Of a stretch of DNA of 64,000 nt, positions 37,101 through 44,431 are shown in pieces. The stretch covers positions 3,483,822 to 3,547,821 of the forward strand of contig OW203751.1 in assembly GCA_934045075.1 (NCBI GenBank), in the 5' to 3' direction. Position numbers and translations under genes: made by a program. A model generated the notes under the pieces. It saw only the letters and a list, made by a program, of their open reading frames with translations. It was not told the DNA's origin and did not search any database. How positions within the stretch are numbered: the stretch's first letter is position 1; every line of letters begins with the position of its first letter. The stretch comes from Yponomeuta sedellus (Eukaryota; Arthropoda; Insecta; Lepidoptera; Yponomeutidae).

Positions 37101-40100
37101 TTTACTCCGTTTACGAGTAATACTTCTATAGTCTGTTAGCTTTTAAAATATACCTCGGGCTCTAGAGTAGGCTTTGGTTTTCGCCAATTTTCGACGTTTT
37201 CGTACTGATGATAGAGTTCTGATTTCGAAATCAAGTGTCATATTAGTTCCGATATGAATATTACACGAATATATCCGATTCTATCCGATAGTAGCCGAGG
37301 TATATTCTAAAACCTAACAGACTATAATCATAATCGTAACGAGATTTTAGGCGTATTTTGGTTAGTAACTTTTTGCCCATTTCACTTCTCTTACCTTCTG
37401 TTTCTCATACATTAACAATTTTTTAACCTACTCAGTTAACATCTGTCAGTTGACCAAAAAAGTCGCAGTTGTAAACAGTAGATTAACAGAATGATAAGAT
37501 AAAAAACCATAAGAATGTTCTATATTGCGTCGTCAGGCTATACTAGTCTACTGCTGGACATAGAAAAAAAAATAATAAAAATAATTAAAAAACGTTATCT
37601 TACTAATATAGACTAAGCTCGTACTAACAACTCCATGGAATTGTTTATCTGAATCAAACGTATAATAATAATGGCCCTCCCCTAATGAACGCAATATATT
37701 GTATTTTATTAATTTTTTAATACACTTACATTTCTATTTCATGTGCTCTGAATTGAAATAAAAGTACGTGTATGAAAAACCTGGCACTACCTTAGTCTCT
37801 GCACCACTGACCCGTCAGCTTAAACAAAACCATGTGGCGATACCCATTCAAATTTATGAACAGCTACGCCGGCCAACACGTTTACTAGGAGTTACAAGAA
37901 TATTCTATATATTTCTCTAAAAATACTCTCATCTTAGGTGTTACAAAAACCGTCATAGTCAAGAACCTGAATATTAAGCTGACTTACTTCATCTATTATT
38001 TTACACATACTTAGAATAACACAGGACCCAATCGAAAACCTTGAGCAACACTACTGCAGTAAACTGCTCTCTGTAATAGTAGCCACATTCACAGGTCGAG
38101 AAGTTAAACTTAGCCCTGCTGAAGAAGGAGTCCGGACAGGATCCGAGCAGAAGCGACCCCAAGTTTACCTCCACGCTGGCTCAGATGAAGAAAAAGGTAA
38201 AAATAATACACCACTCACTGCACCCTGAAACAATCAGTCTAAAAAAGGTACCGTGTAATTTCCTTTTTATGTACAATAAAGTGTTCTATATCTACCTATC
38301 TATTTATTTGCTTCTAAAACAGTTGCTTTATTGTTTGTCGAAATTGAAAATTGTTGGAATTGGCAAAATGTTATTTAGGGTTTTTTTTGTACGTATCTTA
38401 AGAGTTTGTAAATTCTGTTTTTCTCCTTAAACAAATAAAGTAAAAATATACTAAACCAGTTTATGTAACTACGTAGAACCAGTCCACAAGTAATTTGTGT
38501 GTTTGACTCTGACACAAGTTAGAGAGAGGAATTATTTGTATAGATTAGTTTAGTTGCATCTCGTTTTTTTATTTAACTGAAACATTAGAACGACAAATAT
38601 GATATGAATATTAATAATGAATTAGTGTTTTAATATTTCGCATGGCAGTATGTTTTATACTAAAATTAATTAACCGTTCTATTATAATTCACCTCACCAT
38701 TATACTTTTGTTTGTTTCAGTACAAAATTCGGGACGTACCTCTATTGATCAAGTCGGCGATCTGCGTGTCCTTTGTAGTCACTGTGTTCTTCTTGCATGC
38801 CATACCTGAGTTGCGTAAGTCACTTTTGCCGGTACTAGAGCCCGTCACGAGAATTTTATACATCATCAGCCTTTCTCTGCCCACTGCTGATCAATCCACC
38901 TCATCAGCCCACCATGATAATCATCAGCCCACCTCTGTCCACTGTTTTTTTCCCCATCACGACATCCTTCGCGGTGTCTCGCCATTCGCTTTTATTCAAA
39001 CACACCGGAAATTTATCGTCGCGGTTACGTTTGATGTCGATGATGATTTTTGTCTTCAATTCAAAGTCTAACCGATATAGGACAATACAATCAAAGCAAA
39101 TATTATTTATTGACAGAAACAACTCCCAGCTGTGAGATGTTAAAATACAATCTGCTTACATACAGTAGCGTGGCCTAGTCGAACCGAGTGATTGGAATCA
39201 GTTACTCGAGTTAATCAACAACGGGCGCGGTCAGTTGCAGAATGGGTGACCGTCCCGTTACTACCGATAGTGGTATTTTTCCGAGCGCTTCCGTCCTTCG
39301 CAAGGCACGTTAAGCCGTGGGTGCCGGTTGTCATGTAATGGCAATTGTTAAGCCATGATATGGGCGACTTGATAACTTCTGACAGTAAGGCCCGCCACTG
39401 TCTTACGATCCTCCACCAACCCGGACTTCGCCCCCGTGGTGGAGTATGGCCTAACCTTTCTGCGATACAGAAAGAGACCCGTGCCCCAGCAGTGGGGTCA
39501 TACAGGGTTGAAATCGATACAGCATCATTTGCAGTGAGTCGAGGGATGTATGATAATTTTTTATGTCATGTAATTTTATTTCTAATCCGGCTAGTTGCAT
39601 TCTAGCTACCAACGTGTCAATTGCTAGCAAATACTCGAGATGTGCTGAAAATCAGCGCTGCGTTGATGTCTCCACACGCAGCATTTAGCTGAGTGCATCC
39701 TTATTACCGCACAGCGTATCTATTCACTAAATTAACTAAATAATTGACTTAGTCTATAGGGAACAGCGGGTGATCGTGCTCTTTTACTATAAAGGGAAAT
39801 TTCCCGCCAGGCAGATACGTAGGTAAGCCTGGCGACGGCAGGTCCAACTGTTAGTCGAACGTTATATTTCTGGTATGTCATGTGAAACACTTTGATTGCG
39901 CGTTGCAGGAACGTTGGAGTTTGTAGTGCGCGTGCAGAGATGACATGTGCTCGTCACAAGTCTATTTTAAGTTGTTTTTGTCCTTGCGATAATTAAACCA
40001 TTTTTCAATTTCAATTAAATTTTTCAATTATTCCAGAACGTCTATCCCTCGGCTGGACCGCTTTGCTAGGGGCATTGCTGCTACTCCTACTAGCTGAGAG

Positions 40101-42995
40101 AGAGGACTTGGAACCGGTGCTGGCCCGAGTGGAGTGGTCTACATTGCTGTTTTTCGCAGCCCTGTTTGTCTTAATGGAGGCAAGTGGCCTGTGAAAATAA
40201 GAATAAATGTTAAAAACTTATTTAGAGACAAAAAATCCACCCGTGCCAGGATTCGAACCCGCGACTCTTCCAACTGAGCTTTTCCGCGACATCTGGCTGC
40301 CTGTACGTAATTTAGAGAGTATTGTAAAGAGGTTCGAAATTTCAGTGATGACGCTAGTCGCCCATTAGCTCAGTTGGGAGAGCGCTGGCACGGTTAGCCA
40401 GAGGTCGCGGGTTCGAATCCCGGCATGGGTGGAATTTTTAGCTTAGATGCTAAAAATTCCACATAAGAACGACCAGAGCACCATTATGTTTCACTGAACT
40501 GTTTCAGGTGCTTTCCAAGCTCGGCCTCATTGCTTGGATTGGCAGAGTCACTGAGGAGGTGATACTGAAAGTCGGGAAAGAATCCCGCTTAGCTGTCGCT
40601 ATCATGCTGATATTGTGGGTATGTACTATGCTGTATTGCTAAGTGTAATTTGTAAGACGATTGGTAAAAAAATCCGCAAAGTGAATTCCATGCAAACGAA
40701 GGTGAACGTGTTCAGAATTTTTGAACTAAAACTTTCGTAAGCACAACACATTGTAGACTTTTAGTCCGGATTTACTTACGGGTGTTCAGAATTACGAATA
40801 ATTTTATTAAAAAGGAAAAGAAAGAAAAGAAAGAATAGAAAGAAAAGAAAGAAAAGAAAGAAAAGAAAGAAAAGAAAGAAAAGAAAGAAAAGAAAGAAAA
40901 GAAAGAAAAGAAAGAAAAGAAAGAAAAGAAAGAAAAGAAAGAAAAGAAAGAAAAGAAAGAAAAGAAAGAAAAGAAAGAAAAGAAAGAAAAGAAAGAAAAG
41001 AAAGAAAAGAAAGAAAAGAAAGAAAAGAAAGAAAAGAAAGAAAAGAAAGAAAAGAAAGAAAAGAAAGAAAAGAAAGAAAAGAAAGAAAAGAAAGAAAAGA
41101 AAGAAAAGAAAGAAAAGAAAGAAAAGAAAGAAAAGAAAGAAAAGAAAGAAAAGAAAGAAAAGAAAGAAAAGAAAGAAAAGAAAGAAAAGAAAGAAAAGAA
41201 AGAAAAGAAAGAAAAGAAAGAAAAGAAAGAAAAGAAAGAAAAGAAAGAAAAGAAAGAAAAGAAAGAAAAGAAAGAAAAGAAAGAAAAGAAAGAAAAGAAA
41301 GCTAAAGAAGAAAAGAAGAAACATAGATTTAACCTTTGGATTGTATGAATTGCCACAAAATGCAGCTGACTCAGCGTTGTGCTAAGGGCTTCGAATTAGA
41401 ATTAGAGCTTAAGAAAGTTAGAATTAGAACTTAAGAAGTTTATTTTTATAATAGCCATTGATTTTGTTGTTTTAAGTTTAGTACACTCTTCCTTTGTAAA
41501 CTGCGACGCTTTCTTTGTTCTCTATTCCCCCTTTTCATTCCCTCCAGGTCTCAGGGATAGCCTCAGCGTTCGTCGATAACATCCCCCTGACGACGATGAT
41601 GGTGCGAGTGATCGCTGCCCTGGCCGACCCGAGCGGTCTGGCGCTACCGCTGGCGCCTCTAGCGTGGGCGCTGAGCTTCGGGGCTTGCCTTGGAGGTTCG
41701 TATACTTGGAGGTTCGTTAACATTCGCTAACGGAGTTATGTATACTAAAATTTCGCTTACAGAAGTTAGTATACTTAACATTCGTTTACTGCAATACTTA
41801 AAAATGCGCTTACGGAGAGGTTTAGCTTAAGATTCTTTTATGGAGATTCGTATGCTTAAGATTCGCTTATGGCCATTCGTATACTTAAGCGTGCTGTTAC
41901 GTCATTTGTAAGTCTGGCATTCGATCTTGCTCAAACTAATAATATGAACGTTGGCAAATGTCATCAGAGGCTTTGCCACATTATGCTGACAAACAAAAAT
42001 TTTAAATATCCACTACTATTATGGATACCTATTTTCAAATACGTTTTTGTAGTTACCACGGTTGCCCAACGCAGATTGGCAATTTCTATCGAAGAGATAG
42101 TTGAAGGCCTCAGACTCTCAGGGCTCCTCACAATGTTTTCCTTCGCAGTAAATAAACAACATAAATACCAAAGGGTATTTTTTAAATTACCTATATACGG
42201 CGAAAGTTTGTGAGTGTGTATGGGTTAGTGCATTAAAATGAATATAATCATGTGGGTACAGCGATATTATTCCGATGTAAGACCTAACTGCAAAATAGGT
42301 ACTCTGGGCTGCAAGTGATGCAAATTACTTCAGCAAGATGTTGCTGCCTGTACGTAATACAGAGAGTACCTAATGTAGAGGTTTGAAATTTCACTGATGT
42401 CGGCAGTCGCCCATTAGCTTAGTTGGGAGAGCGCTGGCACGGGTAGCCAGAGGTCGCGGGTTTGAGTGCCGGCATAGGTGGAATTTTAAGCCTCCAAATA
42501 GGTTTTTAAAATTGTCCTTATCACGGGTTAGTGCATTAAAAAGAATATAATATTCTCTGTATTAGTTTAGCCTCTAAATAGGATTCTAAAATTGTCCTCA
42601 GTGTTGAATAGAATAATATGATGGTTAATGCGTTTTCAGTATTTACTAAAGAATATGTACACGCTTCTGTAGATGTCAAAATACTTATATAGCTTTTTAG
42701 AAAAATGCACCACAGATAAGTCCACGTCGCCGCCGTCGGATCTCCTTGGTTAACGTGTGAGTGCAACAAAAAAATATAATATTTCTTGTATCAAAGTGTA
42801 TTGTATTTCTCCACAGGTAACGGTACTTTGATCGGCGCGAGCGCCAACGTGGTCTGCGCAGGAGTGGCGGAGCAACACGGCTACCGATTCACTTTTCTGC
42901 AATTCTTAAAAATCGGATTCCCCATCATGATTGGGAACCTGCTTGTGTCTTCTGTCTACCTTCTGTTCTGCCATTGCGTGCTCACGTTGCATTGA
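18978..42995 (+). CDS. OCA2: P protein / OCA2-like 12-TM permease, complete gene, 18 coding exons
   Basis: Eighteen exons join with consistent phases to 2436 nt, 811 residues plus stop, close to the roughly 840 residues of vertebrate OCA2. The N-terminal 120 residues are hydrophilic and cytosolic-like. TM1 lies near residues 127-146. A loop follows with four N-glycosylation sequons (N192, N219, N261, N268), then TM2 near 305-321. The permease core carries two half-repeats: [10 protein letters not shown] and GDPPNVII (exons 9-10), then [11 protein letters not shown] and [13 protein letters not shown] (exons 17-18). This pairing is typical of the NhaD/ArsB-like ion transporter superfamily. By family knowledge, OCA2 acts in melanosomes and related organelles, affecting lumenal anion flux or pH and pigmentation; the role in this insect is inferred. 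An in-frame TGA at 18948 precedes the chosen ATG, the first ATG after it. Intron 15 has a GC donor. An upstream exon (9110-9264) could in principle give another N terminus. Identity is sure; the N terminus is less so. Confidence 0.95.
19245..19545 (+). mobile_element. tRNA-headed SINE family A in OCA2 intron 1
   Basis: Plus copy (CGCCCATTAGCTCAGTTG, GGGTTCGAATCCCGGCATGG), preceded by an inverted terminal piece (TTTAATGCACTTACCCGTGC). Confidence 0.65.
19680..19893 (+). mobile_element. Helitron-like 3' end in OCA2 intron 1
   Basis: Ends in a GC hairpin CCGCGG gtaaca CCGCGG, then GACACAGCTAG before T, a textbook Helitron 3' terminus. A related internal segment runs in the opposite direction at 55550-55722, ending TAATATTAGTGTGA, the complement of a TC start. 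Confidence 0.6.
20146..20257 (+). CDS. OCA2: OCA2 exon 2
   Basis: The acceptor is TTTCAG and the donor GTGAGT; the exon enters at phase 1 and leaves at phase 2. It encodes [20 protein letters not shown] and onward, a polar cytosolic tail. Support is splice consensus plus phase fit on both sides; sequence conservation is low. Confidence 0.8.
20325..20565 (+). pseudogene. RTE-like LINE 3' end in OCA2 intron 2
   Basis: Reads [20 protein letters not shown] and [20 protein letters not shown], followed by a GAA-rich tail. Inserted in intron 2, starting about 70 bases after exon 2. Confidence 0.75.
20730..21092 (+). mobile_element. 5S rRNA-headed SINE, near full-length copy
   Basis: The head reads CACTTGGTTAAGCAACAAC, GGCGCGGTCAGG and GATGGGTGAGCG, matching in order the internal control region (box A, intermediate element, box C) of animal 5S rRNA genes. 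A body of about 290 bases follows (GTGGCATTTTTCCGAGCG, GGCAGTCGTTAAGCC, TTCTGACAGTAAGGCCCGCC, TGGGGACATACAAGGGTT). 5S-headed SINEs (SINE3 class) are established in fish and other animals and use RNA polymerase III. This copy is in OCA2 intron 2. Confidence 0.75.
21204..21258 (+). CDS. OCA2: OCA2 exon 3 (55 nt)
   Basis: A short exon between TTTTTTAG and GTGGGT. It encodes [19 protein letters not shown], an acidic then basic stretch just before TM1. The phase fits both neighbours (in 2, out 0). Confidence 0.75.
21617..21937. mobile_element. foldback with about 120-bp arms, OCA2 intron 3
   Basis: GAAAATTACTTTGCTAAATT outward and its inverse enclose ATGCCTCGCGTTAGAGGCAA. Arms 21617-21740 and about 21815-21937 differ at a few positions. 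Both strands can be read as similar peptides, an artefact of the palindrome. Confidence 0.65.
21994..22198. mobile_element. foldback family F copy with inverted core
   Basis: Arms of about 45 bases (ACTTTTAGTCCGGATCTACT and its inverse). The core with CAACCGACGACGCGAGCTCC is in the opposite orientation to the copy at 175-495. OCA2 intron 3. Confidence 0.6.
22228..22567 (+). mobile_element. 5S-headed SINE in OCA2 intron 3
   Basis: Near full length, head with GGTCAGGCGCAGGATGGGTG, ending in GATGCAAGAAGAGAC. About 95 bases upstream of exon 4. Confidence 0.7.
22663..22798 (+). CDS. OCA2: OCA2 exon 4, TM1
   Basis: After CCCCAG it encodes [17 protein letters not shown] and a hydrophobic run to residue 146, the first membrane segment. 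The donor is the weaker GTGATG after AAAG (phase 1). It lies about 95 bases after a 5S-type SINE. Confidence 0.85.
23108..23305 (-). mobile_element. tRNA-headed SINE family A in OCA2 intron 4
   Basis: Minus copy, diverged. A plus head-only copy lies at 23935-24020, and a plus copy at 25885-26085 ends about 95 bases before exon 5. Confidence 0.6.
23546..23890 (+). mobile_element. 5S-headed SINE in OCA2 intron 4
   Basis: Near full length (CTCGTGGCCTAGTCGAACC to ACAAGGGTTGAAATCG), with a small deletion in the box C region. Inverted partner at 24052-24205. Confidence 0.7.
24052..24205 (-). mobile_element. 5S-headed SINE, head half
   Basis: Minus orientation, from GGCTTAACGTGCCTTGGG to CACTCGGTTCGACTAGGC: the 5' half only. 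Confidence 0.65.
24978..25262 (+). mobile_element. tRNA-headed SINE family B with ATTTAT tail
   Basis: Complete copy in OCA2 intron 4, ending in a TTTATATTTA simple repeat at 25205-25258. Confidence 0.75.
26182..26339 (+). CDS. OCA2: OCA2 exon 5, lumenal loop
   Basis: The acceptor is CGTTCCAG and the donor GTAATT, phase 1 in and 0 out. It encodes [16 protein letters not shown] through VVEQ, with a NAS sequon at residue 192. A minus-strand SINE begins about 25 bases past the donor. Confidence 0.85.
26365..26705 (-). mobile_element. 5S-headed SINE just inside OCA2 intron 5
   Basis: Minus orientation, complete. Its tail end lies about 25 bases downstream of the exon 5 donor. Confidence 0.7.
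27345..27690 (-). mobile_element. 5S-headed SINE in OCA2 intron 5
   Basis: Minus orientation, complete but diverged (several substitutions and small deletions), so older than most copies here. Confidence 0.7.
27955..28200 (-). mobile_element. LINE-like 3' repeat family
   Basis: Shares GTCGTCAGGCTATACTAGTC, ATAATCCCCACGCTG, GCGGGTTGGGGATC and TTTGTGTCCC with copies at 17095-17310 and 43978-44120. The shared TAGTCCACTGCTGG end suggests an RTE-related element. No coding part is legible. Confidence 0.5.
28658..28904. mobile_element. 247-bp TA-flanked MITE, copy 1, OCA2 intron 5
   Basis: TIRs start CAGTCTATTTATTCTTACTT and are flanked by TA. The same length and ends recur at 46221-46467. Confidence 0.65.
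30524..30686 (+). CDS. OCA2: OCA2 exon 6, lumenal loop
   Basis: Lies between TTTTCCAG and GTAAGT, phase 0 in and 1 out. It encodes [17 protein letters not shown] and onward, with sequons NSS (219), NGS (261) and NLS (268). This fits the glycosylated lumenal loop of P proteins. Confidence 0.9.
30745..31050 (-). mobile_element. tRNA-headed SINE family A in OCA2 intron 6
   Basis: Long minus copy with both flanks (TTTTTAATGCACTAACCCG to CTGTACCCACATGACGG). A plus head piece lies at 30090-30175 in intron 5. Confidence 0.65.
31271..31405. repeat. inverted repeat in OCA2 intron 6
   Basis: GTTTCTTGAACGCTAACAGT and TCTTAGCGTTCAAGAAAC are inverse ends about 130 bases apart. Confidence 0.5.
31478..31612 (+). 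repeat. (AAAC)n microsatellite, OCA2 intron 6
   Basis: About 33 near-perfect AAAC repeats. Readings from it (NKQT or VCLF repeats) are artefacts. Confidence 0.95.
31946..32094 (+). CDS. OCA2: OCA2 exon 7, TM2
   Basis: Acceptor TTGCAG, donor GTTGGT. It encodes [18 protein letters not shown], then the hydrophobic stretch [18 protein letters not shown], which resembles the second membrane segment of vertebrate OCA2. Confidence 0.9.
32302..32507 (+). repeat. (CCGTT)n microsatellite, OCA2 intron 7
   Basis: About 40 pentamers, perfect for most of the length, with CCATG variants at the 3' end. Confidence 0.95.
32725..32928 (+). CDS. OCA2: OCA2 exon 8, TM3-TM4
   Basis: Acceptor TTTCAG, donor GTACGA, 68 whole codons. 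It encodes [15 protein letters not shown] and later [20 protein letters not shown], highly typical of the family. A SINE starts within ten bases after the donor. Confidence 0.95.
32936..33303 (-). mobile_element. 5S-headed SINE at the OCA2 exon 8 donor
   Basis: Minus orientation, complete. The SINE tail (TCGGTATCAACCTTTGTATG) begins about seven bases after the GT of the exon 8 donor. Confidence 0.75.
34120..34235 (+). CDS. OCA2: OCA2 exon 9, first half-repeat DNVTT motif
   Basis: Acceptor ATTTTAG, donor GTACGC, phase 2 out. It encodes [19 protein letters not shown], the signature of the first permease half. Confidence 0.95.
34525..34725 (+). pseudogene. degenerate RTE-like LINE 3' fragment
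   Basis: Nucleotide match to the RTE-type end (CGTGTTCTTGAATGGAGACC, CGACTCGGCAAACGT) with several frameshifts. Lies in OCA2 intron 9. Confidence 0.6.
35053..35191 (+). CDS. OCA2: OCA2 exon 10, GDPPNVII motif
   Basis: Acceptor ATTCCAG, donor GTAAGC. It encodes [19 protein letters not shown] and then [17 protein letters not shown], which is nearly invariant in OCA2 proteins. Confidence 0.95.
35195..35830. other. OCA2 intron 10, no repeat recognised
   Basis: AT-rich intron sequence with none of the repeats seen elsewhere. The same holds for 33840-34110, 37565-38090, 38430-38700, 39525-40030, 59690-60530 and 63015-63430. Confidence 0.5.
35841..35976 (+). CDS. OCA2: OCA2 exon 11
   Basis: Acceptor GTTGCAG, donor GTAAGA, phase 1 out. 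It encodes a membrane segment ([20 protein letters not shown]) followed by a basic cytosolic stretch. Confidence 0.9.
36370..36450 (-). mobile_element. short RTE-like LINE 3' end
   Basis: TTCTTCTTCTTCAGGCTATA and TAGTCCACTGCTGGACATAG mark the extreme 3' end of an RTE-type LINE in minus orientation, in OCA2 intron 11. Confidence 0.55.
36718..36913. mobile_element. two abutting 5S-SINE body pieces at the exon 12 acceptor
   Basis: A minus-strand piece (36718-36785) joins a plus-strand piece (36795-36913). The latter ends GGGTTGATGATG, about 20 bases before the exon 12 AG. Confidence 0.6.
36931..37028 (+). CDS. OCA2: OCA2 exon 12, cytosolic loop
   Basis: Acceptor AAATCCAG, donor GTAGGT. It encodes [20 protein letters not shown] through ALEKK, matching the family's EIHVWRxTA-type loop. 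A 5S-type SINE ends about 20 bases before this acceptor, whose pyrimidine tract is poor. Confidence 0.9.
37127..37326. mobile_element. 200-bp MITE, OCA2 intron 12
   Basis: TATAGTCTGTTAG and CTAACAGACTATA ends, with ATATACCTCGG and CCGAGGTATAT inside. One-ended relatives at 26835-26905 and 44140-44265 (CGAAAACCGAAGCCTACTCT). Confidence 0.55.
38095..38196 (+). CDS. OCA2: OCA2 exon 13, cytosolic loop
   Basis: Acceptor TTCACAG, donor GTAAAA, 34 whole codons. It encodes [20 protein letters not shown] and onward, polar and charged. Phase and neighbours support it. Confidence 0.85.
38721..38814 (+). CDS. OCA2: OCA2 exon 14
   Basis: Acceptor GTTTCAG, donor GTAAGT, phase 1 out. It encodes [20 protein letters not shown] and [10 protein letters not shown], the membrane segment that opens the second half. 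Confidence 0.9.
39166..39522 (+). mobile_element. 5S-headed SINE in OCA2 intron 14
   Basis: Complete, with head GGCGCGGTCAGTTGCAGAAT and GGGTGACCGTCC. One of the better-preserved heads. Confidence 0.75.
40037..40179 (+). CDS. OCA2: OCA2 exon 15 with GC donor
   Basis: Acceptor ATTCCAG, phase 1 in. It encodes [19 protein letters not shown] and [17 protein letters not shown]. The exon ends ATG GAG before GCAAGT, a non-canonical GC donor. The only nearby GT, four bases downstream, would break the frame into exon 16, and the family sequence runs LME directly into the next exon. Confidence 0.9.
40205..40455. mobile_element. inverted pair of family A SINEs filling OCA2 intron 15
   Basis: A truncated minus copy (40205-40285) joins a plus copy (40290-40455). 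Together they take about 250 of the intron's 328 bases. Confidence 0.65.
40508..40618 (+). CDS. OCA2: OCA2 exon 16
   Basis: Acceptor GTTTCAG, donor GTATGT, 37 whole codons. It encodes [20 protein letters not shown] through MLILW, matching the family segment after LMEA. Confidence 0.95.
40720..40781. mobile_element. foldback family F fragment in OCA2 intron 16
   Basis: TTGAACTAAAACTTTCGTAA to TTTACTTACGG, flanked by GTGTTCAGAATT on both sides (40708-40719, 40782-40793). Part of the right copy may be the element's own GTGTT. Confidence 0.5.
40811..41318 (+). repeat. (AAAGAAAAG)n satellite, OCA2 intron 16
   Basis: About 500 bases of almost perfect 9-base repeat, purine-only on this strand. The apparent 194-residue reading is an artefact. 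Confidence 0.95.
41548..41695 (+). CDS. OCA2: OCA2 exon 17, second DN motif
   Basis: Acceptor CCTCCAG, donor GTTCGT, phase 1 out. It encodes [18 protein letters not shown] and ALSFGACLG. The bases TTGGAGGTTCGT at the donor are repeated just downstream; using that second GT (41712) would add 16 nt and shift the frame. Confidence 0.95.
41691..41895 (+). repeat. decayed minisatellite starting at the exon 17 donor
   Basis: Degenerate units of about 34-37 bases built from GGAGATTCGTATACTTAAG and ATTCGCTTATGG; the first unit includes the donor GGAG/GTTCGT. Confidence 0.55.
42230..42560 (+). mobile_element. tRNA-headed SINE family A in OCA2 intron 17
   Basis: Complete plus copy, starting near TTAGTGCATTAAAATGAATA and ending GTTAGTGCATTAAAAAGAAT, so the terminal motif occurs at both ends. 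Confidence 0.65.
42817..42995 (+). CDS. OCA2: OCA2 exon 18 (last coding exon)
   Basis: Acceptor CTCCACAG. It encodes [19 protein letters not shown], then a final membrane helix ending [11 protein letters not shown] and TGA. This is the conserved C terminus of the family; the length matches full-length proteins. Confidence 0.95.
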
Positions 42996-43050
42996 GTGGC
43001 TCACCCCAAGTTTCTCGTGGTCTAACAAACCGTTTAAGAGTAACCAATCA

Positions 43051-43230
43051 AATAAAAGTAGGTATTTTACTTTAAACTTTTTTTTCCACAAGAAACATTT
43101 AAGCACTTCCCTCAATATTTTTAGTTGTCCTCGTTTTCGTTTTAGTCATCCAAGATTAACTGGAAGATAATGCTGTTAGCATTAAGTTCGGCTTTTAGTT
43201 TTGTCCTTTCTTTTTTAATAGTGCAATAAA
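43051..43230 (+). promoter_or_regulatory. candidate OCA2 poly(A) signals
   Basis: AATAAA occurs at 43051-43056 and at 43225-43230, 56 and 230 bases after the stop. The second is followed by an AT-rich, T-rich stretch. Similar AATAAA motifs also occur in LINE tails in this window, so the true cleavage site is unproven. Confidence 0.45.
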
Positions 43231-43324
43231 GATGTATAATAATAATTTATTTAACAGGATAAGCATGTAATTCAACATAAGAGATAAAATGTAGAAATGC
43301 TACGAGCTTATGTCAAAAAGACAT

Positions 43325-43620
43325 ATCCTTTATAACTTCTGACAGTAGATTGTGAGGCCCGCCACTGTCTCACAATCCTCCACCAACCCCGACTTGGCCG
43401 CGTGGTGGAGTATGGCCTAACCTTCCTGCTATGCAAGAGGTTCCGGGTTCGAAACCGGCTGGGGACAAAAAAAAGCCCAGCTCTTGGATGTTTACATGTT
43501 TGTGACGTCGTTGTTTCTGGTTTCCACGACAGAGGGTATCCTAATATGGGGCCTGTATGTAAATGTTATGTAGGAAGAAACCCATGCCCCAGCACTGGGG
43601 ACATACAAAAGGTTGATGTC
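43325..43620 (+). mobile_element. 5S-SINE tail split by a tRNA-headed SINE
   Basis: The body (43325-43432) is interrupted by a tRNA-headed unit (AAGAGGTTCCGGGTTCGAAAC) at about 43433-43565. The SINE tail then resumes (CCCATGCCCCAGCACTGGGG). Confidence 0.55.
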
Positions 43621-44344
43621 ATCTATAAAGTGTTTTTTTATCGCAAATTTGATCCAAATTAAAGTGTATTGGAAAGACGATGCGTCTCGTTCTTTCTGTG
43701 ATAGGTATACTAGACGCATAATAGGCGTGACGACAGTATAAAACAATCAAAGACTTAACTAGATCAGAAAGAAGGAGAAATATTTATTTCATCAACAGTT
43801 ACCTACACACACAAACAGCTAACAAATACGATACAAACTTAACGGAGAACAATCAAAAGGTGAGGTAGTAAACACAATTTAAGCAGTTTTATCGCGGTGT
43901 GGTCCCGTTGCTGCTAAAGGCTGCTGACTCAGCATTTTGCTGAGGGTATGATGCCTCAGCGCTGGTTTTCAGTCAGTCGCCGTCGTCGTCAGGCTATACT
44001 AGTCCACTGCTGGACACAGCCCTCCCCTAAAGAGCGCCGCGTTGTGCCATCATAGGGGGTAATGCCCATAATCCCCACGCTGGGCATGCGGGTTGGGGAT
44101 CGCAGTTCGGTGGAATTGAACTAGTATTACACTCGTGTGATTTCGGCGAAAACCGAAGCCTACTCTAGAGCACGAGGTATATTCTGTGTCTGTGGTTTCT
44201 GTATCAATTTTCCGGTATACAATAAAGAATATTGTTGTCTTATCTTATATTCTAAAAGCTAACAACCTGTACCAATATTTTAAATAAAATAAAAGATAAT
44301 AACACTGCTTTCAGCCATTTTGACTGAAACACCCATCAAACCGC

Positions 44345-44431
44345 GTGACGTCACGCTTAGGTTAACATTAGTAAACTTCACCCGTACTTCGATGTGATTA
44401 CGATGTTTGTTTACCTGGGCGTGACGTCAGA
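44345..44431. repeat. TGACGTCA inverted pair D
   Basis: TGACGTCA at 44346-44353 and 44422-44429; arms GTGACGTCACGCTTAGGTTA and TTTACCTGGGCGTGACGTCA are near inverses. Confidence 0.55.

Noticed and set aside
39180..39275. functional 5S rRNA gene
   Set aside because: Only the internal control region is similar; the 5' third and the 3' end of 5S rRNA are missing and a SINE body follows.
40772..41356. 194-residue FFS-repeat reading as a protein
   Set aside because: It is the complement of a purine microsatellite; all frames are open.
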